NCBI RefSeq assembly: GCF_017349295.1
Contig: NZ_JAFMPK010000046.1
Location: forward strand, 107,586 to 171,585
Source: Myceligenerans salitolerans
Lineage (GTDB): Bacteria > Actinomycetota > Actinomycetes > Actinomycetales > Cellulomonadaceae
Length of the DNA: 64,000 nucleotides
Direction of reading: 5' to 3'
The position numbers were made by a program, and so were the translations under genes. Shown in pieces: positions 36,966-45,877 of the stretch. How positions within the stretch are numbered: the first letter of the stretch is position 1; every line of letters begins with the position of its first letter. The notes below the pieces were generated by a model. The model was not told the DNA's origin. It did no database searches and saw nothing but the letters and a program-made list of their open reading frames with translations.

Positions 36966-37781
36966 GTGAGCGACCAGGACGACCGAAGCGGCAAGGAGCA
37001 GCGGCTGCTGCCCCCGGCGGCCGCCATGACACCGCACGCGGCCACCGGCAGGGCCGTCGACTCCGAGGGCAGGCCCGCGCGCCGTGTGCTCCTGAAGCTC
37101 TCCGGTGAGGCGTTCGGTGGCGGCAGTGTCGGCCTGGACGCGGGAGTCGTCCGGCGGATCGCCGCCGAGGTGGGTGCCGCGGTACGCAGTGGCATCCAGG
37201 TGGCGATCGTGGTCGGCGGCGGGAACTTCTTCCGCGGTGCCGAGCTCAGCCAGGCGGGCATGGACCGGGCGCGCGCCGACTACATGGGCATGCTCGGCAC
37301 GGTGATGAACTGCCTCGCCCTGCAGGACTTCCTCGAGCAGGCCGGGGTCACCACCCGGGTCCAGACGGCCATCGCCATGGGGCAGGTCGCCGAGCCCTAC
37401 ATCCCGCTGCGAGCGATCCGGCACCTGGAGAAGGGGCGCGTGGTGGTGTTCGGCGCGGGCGCCGGCCTGCCCTACTTCTCGACGGACACGGTCTCCGTCC
37501 AGCGCGCGCTGGAGACGCACTGCGAGCAGGTCCTGATGGGCAAGAACGGCGTCGACGGGGTCTACGACGCCGACCCGCGCAAGGTGCCCGACGCGCGCAG
37601 GCTCGACCACGTCACCTACACCGAGGCCCTCGTGAAGGGCCTGGCGGTGATGGACGCCACCGCGTTGAGCATGTGCCGTGACAACGACGTGCAGATGCGG
37701 GTCTTCGGCATGGAGGGCGACGGCAACGTGACGCGCGTCCTGCAGGGCGAGCCCCTCGGCACCCTCGTCACCGCACGATAG
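36966..37781 (+). CDS. pyrH: UMP kinase
   Basis: 271 residues from GTG 36966; an ATG at 37026 would give the usual 251. The amino-acid kinase fold is clear: [62 protein letters not shown]. It phosphorylates UMP and is usually regulated by GTP and UTP. The upstream start is preferred because AAGGGCGAGG lies just before it, but the extra N-terminus ([12 protein letters not shown]...) looks disordered. frr follows 82 bp later. Confidence 0.95.
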   Translation: MSDQDDRSGKEQRLLPPAAAMTPHAATGRAVDSEGRPARRVLLKLSGEAFGGGSVGLDAGVVRRIAAEVGAAVRSGIQVAIVVGGGNFFRGAELSQAGMDRARADYMGMLGTVMNCLALQDFLEQAGVTTRVQTAIAMGQVAEPYIPLRAIRHLEKGRVVVFGAGAGLPYFSTDTVSVQRALETHCEQVLMGKNGVDGVYDADPRKVPDARRLDHVTYTEALVKGLAVMDATALSMCRDNDVQMRVFGMEGDGNVTRVLQGEPLGTLVTAR

Positions 37782-37863
37782 GGCTACCCGCTCAGTTCGC
37801 CCGTTCGGACTAGAGTGACCTAGCAGTGCCCCAACGGACCAGCAGCAAGAGACAGGAGCAGCG

Positions 37864-38421
37864 GTGATCGACGAGACACTTCTCGAAGCCGAGGAGAAGA
37901 TGGAGAAGGCGATCGAGGTCGCCAAGGAGGATTTCGCGGGGATCCGTACCGGGCGCGCGAACGCCGGCATGTTCAACAAGATCGTCGTCGACTACTACGG
38001 GGCTCCGACGCCGCTGCAGCAGCTCGCGTCGTTCAACATCCCGGACGCGCGCACGGTGCTGATCTCCCCGTTCGACAAGGGCTCGATGACCACCATCGAG
38101 AAGGCCCTGCGCGAGTCGGATCTCGGCGTCAACCCGTCGAACGACGGCAACGCGATCCGCGTCGTCATGCCGACCCTCACCGAGGAGCGGCGCCGCGACT
38201 ACGTGAAGCTCGCCAAGCAGAAGGCGGAGGAGGCGCGCGTCGTCGTGCGCAACGTGCGCCGCAAGGCCAAGGACACGCTCGACCGCATCGTCAAGGACGG
38301 CGAGGCGGGCGAGGACGAGGTGGCTCGCGCGGAGAAGGATCTCGAGGCCCTGACCAAGCGCCACGTCGAAGCCGTGGACGCGCTGCTCGCGGGCAAGGAG
38401 AGCGAGCTGCTCGAGGTCTGA
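37864..38421 (+). CDS. frr: Ribosome recycling factor
   Basis: 185 residues, standard. It splits post-termination ribosomes with EF-G. The start [35 protein letters not shown] and the end [26 protein letters not shown] are typical. GTG 37864 has AGGAG 5 nt upstream. TAGAGT at 37811-37816 may be a promoter element. The stop overlaps the cdsA ATG by one base. Confidence 0.98.
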   Translation: MIDETLLEAEEKMEKAIEVAKEDFAGIRTGRANAGMFNKIVVDYYGAPTPLQQLASFNIPDARTVLISPFDKGSMTTIEKALRESDLGVNPSNDGNAIRVVMPTLTEERRRDYVKLAKQKAEEARVVVRNVRRKAKDTLDRIVKDGEAGEDEVARAEKDLEALTKRHVEAVDALLAGKESELLEV

Positions 38422-39320
38422 TGGACCGCCGACTCCAGCCCAGTACCGCCCAGCCCGCACCCTTTCCGAGCGAGGTCCCGATGCCACGGTCGCCCGAGCC
38501 GGCCGCAGGCCGGACGTCGCGCGCCGGCCGTAACCTGCCGGCCGCCATCGCCGTCGGCCTCCTCCTGCTCGCGGCGGTCGCCGCGTCGTTGTACTGGCGG
38601 CCGGAGCCGTTCCTCGCGTTCGAGGCCGTGCTCATGTGGGCGGGTCTGTGGGAACTGCGGCAGGCGTTCGCCCGCCGCCAGTTGCGGCTGCCGATGACAC
38701 CGCTCTTCGCGGGCTCGGTCGGGATGCTGGTCTCGGCCTACTACGGCGGCGCCGAGGCGCTGCTCGTCGCATTCATGCTCACGGTGGGTGCGTGCGTGGT
38801 GTGGCGGGCGCTGGACGGCTCGGGGACGACGGCGGTCCGTGACGCGGCCGCGGCCACGTTCGGCGCGGCCTATCTGCCCTTCCTCGCCGGGTTCGTCGCG
38901 CTCATGCTCGCGCAGCCCGACGGCGAGCTCCGCGTGGCCCTGTTCGTGCTCCTGGCGGTGGCGAACGATACCGGAGGCTACATCGCCGGCGTGCTGCTCG
39001 GCCGGCACCCGCTCGCTCCGACCGTCAGCCCGAAGAAGTCCTGGGAGGGCCTCATGGGCTCCCTGGTGCTCGCCTCGGCGGTGGGCGTGCTCGGCGCGGT
39101 CTACGGGCTGGGCGTCGATCCGTGGGTGGGCGTGATCCTGGGCGTGCTGACGGCTGTGACGGCGACCATCGGCGATCTGGCCGAGTCCCTTCTCAAGCGC
39201 GACCTAGAATTGAAGGACATGGGTTCGCTGCTCCCGGGGCACGGGGGCGTGCTCGACCGGTTGGACTCACTCCTGCTGACCGCGCCCTTCGTCTACCTCG
39301 TGCTCTCGGTGGTTGCCTGA
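38421..39320 (+). CDS. cdsA: Phosphatidate cytidylyltransferase
   Basis: 299 residues with about eight membrane helices. It makes CDP-diacylglycerol for phospholipid synthesis. The signature near the C-terminus is intact: [36 protein letters not shown] Pro-rich, basic N-terminal lead (about 38 residues) precedes the first helix. Coupled by TGATG to both frr and rlmN. Confidence 0.93.
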   Translation: MDRRLQPSTAQPAPFPSEVPMPRSPEPAAGRTSRAGRNLPAAIAVGLLLLAAVAASLYWRPEPFLAFEAVLMWAGLWELRQAFARRQLRLPMTPLFAGSVGMLVSAYYGGAEALLVAFMLTVGACVVWRALDGSGTTAVRDAAAATFGAAYLPFLAGFVALMLAQPDGELRVALFVLLAVANDTGGYIAGVLLGRHPLAPTVSPKKSWEGLMGSLVLASAVGVLGAVYGLGVDPWVGVILGVLTAVTATIGDLAESLLKRDLELKDMGSLLPGHGGVLDRLDSLLLTAPFVYLVLSVVA

Positions 39321-40480
39321 TGCCTGTTCCGTCCTCTGCCTCGCAGGTCCGTCCCGGTGACGAGACCCGGCCCATACCGCTCCAGATGGCGCCGCGCCGG
39401 AGAGGCAAGCCGCCGCGCCACTTCGCCGACCTGACCCCGGCCGAGCGGGTGGCCTCCGTGGTGGAGGCGGGGGAGAAGCCGTTCCGGGCCAAGCAGCTCG
39501 CCACGCACTACTTCACGCACTTCACGTCCGACCCGGACGAGATGACCGATCTGCCGGCCGCGAGCCGAACCGCGCTCGCCGAGACGATGTTCCCGCCGCT
39601 CATCCGGCCCACCAAGGTCATGGAGGCCGACGGCGGAACGACGGTCAAGACGCTCTGGCACCTGTTCGACGACGCCAAGGTCGAGTCGGTGCTGATGCGG
39701 TACCCGCACCGCACCACGCTGTGCGTGTCGAGCCAGGCGGGCTGCGGAATGGCGTGCCCGTTCTGCGCCACCGGCCAGCTCGGCCTGACCAGGAACCTGT
39801 CCACCGCGGAGATCCTCGAGCAGGTACGGGCCGCGTTCCGCGCACTGGACCGGGGAGAGATTCCTGGAGGCCCCGCACGGCTGAACAACCTGGTCTTCAT
39901 GGGCATGGGTGAGCCGCTGGCGAACTACAAGGCGATCATCGAGACCGTCCGAACGCTCGTCGCCCCGCAGCCGGACGGCCTGGGCATGAGCGCGCGCAAC
40001 GTCACGGTCTCGACGGTGGGGCTGGTTCCCGCCATGCGCAAGCTGGCGGACGAGGGCATCCCCGTCACGCTGGCGCTGAGCCTGCACGCGCCCGACGACG
40101 ACCTGCGCAGCGAACTCGTCCCGATCAACACGCGGTGGAGCGTCGACGAGGCGATCGACGCCGCCCGGCACTACTACGAGGTCACCGGCCGTCGCGTGTC
40201 GATCGAGTACGCCCTCATCAAGGACATGAACGACCACGGCTGGCGCGCCGACCTTCTCGGGAAGAAGCTCAACGCCCGCGGCAAGGGCTGGGTCCACGTC
40301 AATCCGATCCCGTTGAACCCGACTCCCGGCTCGATCTGGACCGCCAGTGATCGTGAGGTCGAGGACGAGTTTGTGGCACGATTGCGCGGGCAGGGGATTC
40401 CCACGACGATCCGGGACACACGCGGTAGCGACATCGACGGCGCCTGCGGACAGCTGGCCGCTGAGGAGGACGACGAGTGA
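39320..40480 (+). CDS. rlmN: Dual-specificity rRNA/tRNA methyltransferase RlmN
   Basis: 386 residues. This radical-SAM enzyme makes m2A2503 in 23S rRNA and m2A37 in tRNA. The cluster motif CGMACPFC (Cys-x3-Cys-x2-Cys), [21 protein letters not shown] and the C-terminal catalytic Cys in [10 protein letters not shown] are visible. ATG 39320 shares one base with the cdsA stop; the DivIVA-like gene overlaps its stop by 4 nt. Confidence 0.96.
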   Translation: MPVPSSASQVRPGDETRPIPLQMAPRRRGKPPRHFADLTPAERVASVVEAGEKPFRAKQLATHYFTHFTSDPDEMTDLPAASRTALAETMFPPLIRPTKVMEADGGTTVKTLWHLFDDAKVESVLMRYPHRTTLCVSSQAGCGMACPFCATGQLGLTRNLSTAEILEQVRAAFRALDRGEIPGGPARLNNLVFMGMGEPLANYKAIIETVRTLVAPQPDGLGMSARNVTVSTVGLVPAMRKLADEGIPVTLALSLHAPDDDLRSELVPINTRWSVDEAIDAARHYYEVTGRRVSIEYALIKDMNDHGWRADLLGKKLNARGKGWVHVNPIPLNPTPGSIWTASDREVEDEFVARLRGQGIPTTIRDTRGSDIDGACGQLAAEEDDE

Positions 40481-41031
40481 GTGGTGGCATGTTCAACAAC
40501 GTTCCCCCGTATCGCACCGGTTACGCCAGGGACGAGGTGGACGAGTTCTTCGAGCACGCCCGCCAGGCCTACGAAGGCCGCACCGCTGAGCGCGTGACGA
40601 GCGCCGACATCCAGGCCTCGACGTTCGATCTGGTCCGGGGCGGCTACAACACGCACGAGGTCGACGCGGCGCTCGACCGTCTCGAGGCCGCGTTCATCGC
40701 GCGGCAGCGTGCGGAGTACGTGTCCGCGAACGGCCAGCAGGCCTGGATGAACGCGCTCGCCGAGCGAGCCCGGACGCTGTACGGCCGTCTGGGCAGGCCC
40801 GACGGCGAGAAGTTCGCGCCCGCCGAGCGTGGGCAGCAGGGCTACAACATGGACGACGTCGACGACCTGTGCGACCGGCTCGTCGGCTATTTCGACCGGC
40901 AGGAGCCGCTGACGGCCGCCGAGGTGCGCTCGGCGACCTTCGGCCGTGCCCGAGGGCCGGAGGCGTACGAGGAGGCTTCCGTGGACGCGTTCTTCTCGCG
41001 AGCGGTGGAGGTTCTCCTCGGCGTCGAGTGA
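40477..41031 (+). CDS. DivIVA-domain repeat protein
   Basis: 184 residues made of four short units resembling the start of Div[14 protein letters not shown] (about residue 14), [11 protein letters not shown] (about 55), [11 protein letters not shown] (about 125) and [11 protein letters not shown] (about 165). These match the DivI1A-type repeat noted in actinobacterial proteins. It lacks the long coiled coil of the polar scaffold, so it is not DivIVA/Wag31 itself. GTG overlaps the rlmN stop. A role in cell shape or division is likely but unproven. Confidence 0.82.
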   Translation: MSGGMFNNVPPYRTGYARDEVDEFFEHARQAYEGRTAERVTSADIQASTFDLVRGGYNTHEVDAALDRLEAAFIARQRAEYVSANGQQAWMNALAERARTLYGRLGRPDGEKFAPAERGQQGYNMDDVDDLCDRLVGYFDRQEPLTAAEVRSATFGRARGPEAYEEASVDAFFSRAVEVLLGVE

Positions 41032-41158
41032 CGCCGCAGACCGGCGTGCGCGACGCCGCGCCGCCCCACCGCGACGCCGGCGAGCGGGGCCCGTCTCCTA
41101 GGCTGTCCTCGTCGAGCGCGGAGACCCCGCGCGGCGGTACCTCATCGAGGAGGCATGC

Positions 41159-41947
41159 ATGAAGCTGGACGGAGCATCGGCGATCGTCACGGGCGGGGCG
41201 TCGGGCCTCGGGTTCGCGACGGCGCGGGCGTTGGCCGACGACGGGGCATCGGTGATCCTGGTGGACCTGTCCTCGTCACGTGGCGCGGAGGCCGCGCGGG
41301 AGATCGGGCCGCGTGCCCGGTTCGTCGCGGCGGACGTCACCAGCGAGGAACAGGTGCGGGCGGCGGTGGACGCGGCGCGGGAGGCCGGTCCGCTGCGTGT
41401 CGTCGTGAACTGCGCGGGGATCGCCACGGCGGGGCGGACCGTCGGGCGCGAGGGTCCGGCACCGCTCGATGTCTTCGAACGCACGGTGCGCGTGAACCTG
41501 GTCGGGACGTTCAACGTGACACGCCTCGCGGCGGCGGCGATGGCCGCCGACGAGCCGGGCACGGGCCAGGTCCCCGGCGGTCCGGAGACCCCCGAGCGGG
41601 GCGTCGTCGTCTGCACGGCCTCGGTGGCCGCGTACGACGGCCAGATCGGGCAGGCGGCGTACGCGGCGTCCAAGGGCGGTATCGCGTCGATGACCCTGCC
41701 GATGGCCCGGGACCTGTCCAAGCTGCTGATCCGCGTCGTGACGGTGGCGCCCGGCATCATGCAGACCCCGATGATGGCAGGAATGCCGGACGACGTTCAG
41801 GCCAGCCTCGCGGCGCAGGTCCCGCACCCGTCGCGCCTCGGCTCCCCGGCGGAGTACGCAGCCCTGGTCCGCCAGATCGTCGCCAACCCGCTGATCAACG
41901 GTGAGGTCATCCGTCTCGACGGCGCGATCCGCATGCAGCCCAAGTGA
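41159..41947 (+). CDS. SDR family dehydrogenase, 3-hydroxyacyl-CoA dehydrogenase type 2-like
   Basis: 262 residues. Classical short-chain dehydrogenase: NAD site TGGASGLGFA, NCAGIA, catalytic Ser and YAASK. The TPMMAGMPDDVQ and RLGSPAEYAALV segments resemble 3-hydroxyacyl-CoA dehydrogenase type 2 (HSD17B10-like). It may take part in fatty or branched acyl-CoA oxidation; the substrate is inferred only from similarity. ATG 41159 has GAGGAGG upstream, and TAGGCT at 41099-41104 is a possible -10 box. First gene of the accessory region. Confidence 0.88.
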   Translation: MKLDGASAIVTGGASGLGFATARALADDGASVILVDLSSSRGAEAAREIGPRARFVAADVTSEEQVRAAVDAAREAGPLRVVVNCAGIATAGRTVGREGPAPLDVFERTVRVNLVGTFNVTRLAAAAMAADEPGTGQVPGGPETPERGVVVCTASVAAYDGQIGQAAYAASKGGIASMTLPMARDLSKLLIRVVTVAPGIMQTPMMAGMPDDVQASLAAQVPHPSRLGSPAEYAALVRQIVANPLINGEVIRLDGAIRMQPK

Positions 41948-41964
41948 GGCCGGCGGTCGAGGCG

Positions 41965-41988
41965 GGGACGGCTGCGCCACCCCGTCCC
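41965..41988 (+). terminator. Hairpin after the SDR gene
   Basis: Stem GGGACGG / CCGTCCC (7 bp) with a 10-nt loop, 17 bp after the stop, in the convergent gap with ehuA. Confidence 0.5.
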
Positions 41989-42146
41989 GACCGTGTGAGG
42001 TACGCCGGACACGGCACGCTGTGGGCCGAACGCCGCACGGAACGCGGGCACCGCACGCCCGTCCGGAACCCGGCCACGGAACGCCGGGGCCGGGGGCCGG
42101 CGAGACGGCGTCCGGCCTCGGCGCCTGTGGTCGAGGTGAACCCGCC

Positions 42147-42962
42147 TCAGTGCGACTTGACCGCTCCCAGGAAGGCCTTCGTGCGCTCGTGCTGCGGGGA
42201 GCCGAGCACCTCCGCCGGGGGGCCGGACTCGATGATCTGGCCGCCGTCGAACATCAGGACGCGGTCGGCCATCTCGCGGGCAAAGCCCATCTCGTGCGTC
42301 ACGAGCATCATCGTCGTGCGGCCCTCCTCGGCGATGTCACGCAGCACGTTGAGGACCTCCCCGACGAGCTCGGGGTCCAGCGCGGAGGTGACCTCGTCGA
42401 AGAGCATCACCTTGGGCTCGCACGCGAGAGAGCGGGCGATCGCGACCCGCTGCTTCTGGCCTCCGGAGAGCTGGCCCGGTGTCTGGTTGACGGCGTGGGC
42501 GAGGCCCACCTTGTCGAGCAGCTCCACGCCCAGGGCCTGGGCTTCCTGACGCGACTTCCCGTGGACCTTCATCGGCGCGAGCATGATGTTCTCCAGCGCC
42601 GTCATGTGCGGGAACAGGTTGAAGTGCTGGAAGACCATACCGATGTCGGACCGCACCTCGCGGATGTGCTTCTCGCGGGCCGGCCGCAGCTTGCCGTTGA
42701 CGGATTCGTGGTAGAGGTGCCGGCCACCCACCTCGATGGTGCCGGCGTCGATCCGTTCCAGCGTCATCGTGGTGCGCAGGATCGTGGTCTTTCCGGAACC
42801 CGACGGGCCGATGACGACGACCTTCTCGCCGGGTGCCACTTCCAGGTCCAGGTCGCGCAGGACGACGTTCTGGCCGAACGCCTTCGTCACGCCCCGCATC
42901 CGGACGCCGGCGGCACCCTTGCTGGAGATGTCGCGAGCCGTGGTGGTCTCAGACACGCTCAT
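42147..42962 (-). CDS. ehuA: Ectoine/hydroxyectoine-type ABC transporter ATP-binding protein
   Basis: 271 residues from ATG 42962, which has AGAGG upstream and overlaps the ehuD end by 14 nt. It is a polar amino-acid-type ABC ATPase: Walker A GPSGSGKTT, Q-loop VFQHFNLFPHM, signature LSGGQKQRVA, Walker B VMLFDEVTSALDP. It energises the two permeases encoded upstream. Assignment to the ectoine system rests on the binding protein. Confidence 0.85.
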   Translation of the reverse strand: MSVSETTTARDISSKGAAGVRMRGVTKAFGQNVVLRDLDLEVAPGEKVVVIGPSGSGKTTILRTTMTLERIDAGTIEVGGRHLYHESVNGKLRPAREKHIREVRSDIGMVFQHFNLFPHMTALENIMLAPMKVHGKSRQEAQALGVELLDKVGLAHAVNQTPGQLSGGQKQRVAIARSLACEPKVMLFDEVTSALDPELVGEVLNVLRDIAEEGRTTMMLVTHEMGFAREMADRVLMFDGGQIIESGPPAEVLGSPQHERTKAFLGAVKSH

Positions 42963-43797
42963 AGGAAATCCTCTTCTCAAGTCGGCGGACGAGCCACGCG
43001 GCGGGGAGGCTCACGAGCAGGAAGCCGACACCGGCGATCAGGTAGGGCTCGGTGGCACGGAAGGTGTCGTTGCGCACCTGGTCCGCGAAGAACAGCAGGC
43101 CGTGAGCGTTCACCGCGACGCCCATCGGGGCGTCCTTGAAGCCCGCGATCAGGTAGTTGCCGAGCGCGGGCAGGACGTTCGGCACCGCCTGCGGGATCGC
43201 GACACGCGTCCAGCTCGTCACGGGACCGAGGTTCAGCGCCGTGGCCGCCTCCCACTGGCCCTTGTCGACGCTGTTGATCCCCGCCCGGTAGGCCTCGGAG
43301 CAGTAGGTCGCGTAGTGGATCCCGAGGCCCAGCGCGAGGATGGTGATCGGTTCGAGGGTGATTCCCTCGCTCGCCCGCACGAGCGCCTGCCAGAAGAAGA
43401 GCTGGACCAGCAGCGGTGTGGAGCGGATGAACTCGATCACGGCCGTGACGGGCCAGCTGAGCAACCGGCGCTTCGAGCGTCGTCCCAGCGCGAGGAAGAA
43501 CCCGAGCACGATCGCGAGCAGGAAGCCGATCAGCGTCGCCTTCACCGTGACGACGAGTCCCTGGAGCATCAGCGGGAACAGGTGGACGAAGAAGTTCCAG
43601 TCGAACGTGACACCGCCGTCGGCGGCGACCTCCGGACGGAAGAAGTTCTGCTCCCGCACCAGCGGGCTGACCAGGATGGAGTAGCCGATCACCACCAGTA
43701 CGACCGGCACGACGACGCTCGGTCGCCGGTACCAGCGCCGGTGCGGGTGGATCTCCTCCATGTCCGGTGTCTTCTCCTCGTGGGTCACGGTGCTCAT
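42949..43797 (-). CDS. ehuD: Ectoine/hydroxyectoine-type ABC transporter permease EhuD
   Basis: 282 residues from ATG 43797. An acidic/His-rich N-terminal tail and one helix (about 27-45) precede a HisM/GlnP-type permease domain of about five helices with EFIRSTPLLVQLFF and the EAA loop EAATALNLGPVTSWTRVAIPQAVPNVLP. The start overlaps the ehuC stop (ATGA). It forms the pore with EhuC. Confidence 0.82.
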   Translation of the reverse strand: MSTVTHEEKTPDMEEIHPHRRWYRRPSVVVPVVLVVIGYSILVSPLVREQNFFRPEVAADGGVTFDWNFFVHLFPLMLQGLVVTVKATLIGFLLAIVLGFFLALGRRSKRRLLSWPVTAVIEFIRSTPLLVQLFFWQALVRASEGITLEPITILALGLGIHYATYCSEAYRAGINSVDKGQWEAATALNLGPVTSWTRVAIPQAVPNVLPALGNYLIAGFKDAPMGVAVNAHGLLFFADQVRNDTFRATEPYLIAGVGFLLVSLPAAWLVRRLEKRISYERV

Positions 43798-44513
43798 CGG
43801 ATCGCCTCCAGTTCGGTCCCGGTCAGCGCCGGACCACCCTCGTACCGCTTGGCCAACCACGCTTCGGCGACCTTGAAGAGCAGGTTGATCACTTGGGCGA
43901 GAATGAAGTAGAGGACGAGCACGTTCAGGAACAGGACCGGCTGCGTCCCGACGGCGTCCGCCAGCTGCTGCTGGCGGATGTTGCGTGCCATCTGCATGAT
44001 GTCCGTCATCCCGACGAGGCTGACGAGCGCTGTGCCCTTGAGGATCTCGATGGTCAGGTTGCCCATGGGGGGCAGGATGATCGTCAGGGCCTGCGGCAGG
44101 ACGACGTGGCGGAGCCGTTGTGCCGGACCGAGGTTCAGGGAGATCGACGCCTCCGTCTGCCCCTTCGGCACGGCCTGGATGCCGCCGCGGATGATCTCGG
44201 CGCCGTAGCCGCCCATGTTGATGCCGAGTGCGATGGCCGAGAGCAGGATCAGCGGGGCCTGTTCCGCCCCGAAGAGGATCGGGATCGCGATCGCTACGAT
44301 GAAGAGCAGGATGATTGAGGAGATGCCTCGTGCGAACTCCACGAACACCAGCGCGAGACCTCGCACCCAGGCGCGCTCCGAGAGGCGGGCGATCCCGACG
44401 ACGAGGGAGAGCACGATGCCGAGCAGGAACGCGTAGGCCAGGATCTGCAGCGTCGTCCCGGACGCCTCGAGCAGGAGGCGGTACTGGCTACCTGACAGGA
44501 GCCACGATTCCAC
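43794..44513 (-). CDS. ehuC: Ectoine/hydroxyectoine-type ABC transporter permease EhuC
   Basis: 239 residues, five helices, HisM/GlnP type: EFARGISSIILLF in the N-terminal half and the EAA loop EASISLNLGPAQRLRHVVLPQAL. The start is GTG 44513 with GGAAAGG upstream. It follows ehuB after 80 bp containing a strong hairpin. Confidence 0.82.
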   Translation of the reverse strand: MESWLLSGSQYRLLLEASGTTLQILAYAFLLGIVLSLVVGIARLSERAWVRGLALVFVEFARGISSIILLFIVAIAIPILFGAEQAPLILLSAIALGINMGGYGAEIIRGGIQAVPKGQTEASISLNLGPAQRLRHVVLPQALTIILPPMGNLTIEILKGTALVSLVGMTDIMQMARNIRQQQLADAVGTQPVLFLNVLVLYFILAQVINLLFKVAEAWLAKRYEGGPALTGTELEAIR

Positions 44514-44539
44514 GAGTATGGACCTTTCCGATAGTGCGG

Positions 44540-44579
44540 CGCGGGCTCCGGGAGCCGGCGAGCGGCCCCGGAGCCCGCG
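44540..44579 (-). terminator. Hairpin between ehuB and ehuC
   Basis: Perfect 12-bp stem CGCGGGCTCCGG / CCGGAGCCCGCG with 16-nt loop, read on the minus strand just after the ehuB stop. Hairpins here commonly stabilise or partially terminate the message so that binding protein exceeds permease. Confidence 0.75.
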
Positions 44580-44593
44580 TCACGTCAGACTTG

Positions 44594-45478
44594 TCACTTC
44601 GTGAAGTCGTCGACCGTGAGTCCGTTGGCCAGTTCGACGTCTTCGGGCGTGAAGTACGGGTTGCCGTCCGCGTCCTCGAAGGACGTGATGATCTCCGTCG
44701 TCGTCCCGTCCTCGCGCAGCTTGTTCAGCTCGGTGTTGAACTCGTCGCGGAACTCCGTGTCGTCGAGGCGGAAGGCGAAGCCGCCGCACGGGAGGGTCTC
44801 CTCGCCCGCGGCGTCCTTCGGGATGAACGCGTCGACGGCCTCGATGTTGTCGCGGCTCCTGACCTGGCCGCTGACCGTGGCGGCCGTACCGCTGACGGCG
44901 TCGACCTCGCCGGCCGCGAGGGCGTCGTACATCTGGTCGATGCCGGAGTACGGCTTGAGCTGCTCGTCCGGGATCTCGGCGTCCTCCGCGTACCCCACCT
45001 CGACCGTGCCGCTCGCCACGGCCATCGTCAGGTCCGGGTTCTCGGCGAAGGACTGGTAGTCGACGATGTTCTCCGGGTTCCCGGCCTCGACCGCGAACGA
45101 TTCCTTGGTGCAGTAGTCCGGGTCGGAGAACTGGACCTGTTCCTTGCGTTCGGCGTTGATGTACATGCCCGCCGCGACGAGGTCGAACTGCTGCGCCTGG
45201 AGACCGCCGATGAGCTGGCCGAACTCGACCACCTTGAACTCGAGGTCCTCCTCGGAGTAGCCCATCGTGCCGAGCACCTCACGCGCGATCTCCGGATCGA
45301 ATCCGGCGGCCTTGCCGTCGTCGCCCATGTAGCCGTAGGGCTGCTCGTTGGCGATGCCGATGGTCAGGGTCTCCCTGGCGTCGTCCTCGCTGCCGTTGTC
45401 CCCGCCGCCGCAGCCGGCGAGGGTGAGGGCGCCGATCGCGGTCAGCGCGGCCAGGGTCGTCTTGCGTCGGAGGGCCAT
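44594..45478 (-). CDS. ehuB: Ectoine/hydroxyectoine-type substrate-binding lipoprotein
   Basis: 294 residues. A lipoprotein signal peptide with lipobox LAGC (Cys about 21-24) precedes a type II periplasmic-binding fold. IANEQPYGYMGDDG, VVEFGQLIGGLQAQQFDLVAAGMYI, ERKEQVQFSDPDY and VASGTVEVGYAED closely follow the EhuB pattern as I know it, which sets the probable ligand as ectoine or hydroxyectoine; other compatible solutes are possible. ATG 45478 is preferred over an upstream in-frame start because it gives the lipoprotein signal. First gene of ehuBCDA. Confidence 0.83.
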   Translation of the reverse strand: MALRRKTTLAALTAIGALTLAGCGGGDNGSEDDARETLTIGIANEQPYGYMGDDGKAAGFDPEIAREVLGTMGYSEEDLEFKVVEFGQLIGGLQAQQFDLVAAGMYINAERKEQVQFSDPDYCTKESFAVEAGNPENIVDYQSFAENPDLTMAVASGTVEVGYAEDAEIPDEQLKPYSGIDQMYDALAAGEVDAVSGTAATVSGQVRSRDNIEAVDAFIPKDAAGEETLPCGGFAFRLDDTEFRDEFNTELNKLREDGTTTEIITSFEDADGNPYFTPEDVELANGLTVDDFTK

Positions 45479-45555
45479 ATGGCCACGACCTTTCGGTTGC
45501 GTTGCGGCGCGCCGTCCTGGCACGCCGGTTCGGGTTTGCCTGGATTGGCTTTGAC

Positions 45556-45583
45556 CTTATGCCGAGGCCGTCTGGGTTCTCAA
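45556..45583 (-). promoter_or_regulatory. Probable ehuBCDA promoter
   Basis: On the minus strand TTGAGA (45583-45578) and CATAAG (45561-45556) are 16 bp apart, predicting a start near 45549 and a leader of about 70 nt. One GGCTTTGACCT repeat (45547-45557) overlaps the -10 end. Confidence 0.5.
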
Positions 45584-45800
45584 CGACGTATGGAACAGGG
45601 TGTCGGTGCTCCTGTACACCTGGGCAGGTGTTGTGGTCCTGCTCGAAAAAAGCGGCTTTGACCTGCGAAAATACCGCCATCGCAGGCGTGTGCGCGCATG
45701 GTGTCGAACGCCGTGGCGACGGTGGCATTTCGTTACCGCTTCGAGACCCTACCTGTGATCGCCCATGGGGGCACTGGTTACCGCTACGGGCCCGTTACAG

Positions 45801-45842
45801 GCCGTATGGTCCGACTCGTGCGCCGTATGGTCCGACTCGTGC
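45801..45842. repeat. 21-bp perfect tandem duplication
   Basis: GCCGTATGGTCCGACTCGTGC occupies 45801-45821 and again 45822-45842, 36 bp beyond the stop codon of the minus-strand SH3 gene. No function is evident. Confidence 0.9.
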
Positions 45843-45877
45843 TCTGTGTCGACCGGTGATCTGCGCTCCGACCGTGG

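Larger units (their letters stand above)
45479..45877. other. 399-bp gap between ehuB and the SH3 gene
   Basis: No gene is seen. It holds the ehu promoter (45556-45583, minus), two copies of GGCTTTGACCT (45547-45557 and 45654-45664, 107 bp apart), an A-tract (45645-45651), and a 21-bp tandem duplication (45801-45842). Its base composition is lower in GC than the rest of the window between about 45540 and 45700. Confidence 0.7.

Noticed and set aside
42089..42101. GCCGG-GGG-CCGGC hairpin as ehu terminator
   Set aside because: A 5-bp stem with a 3-nt loop is expected often by chance at this GC content.
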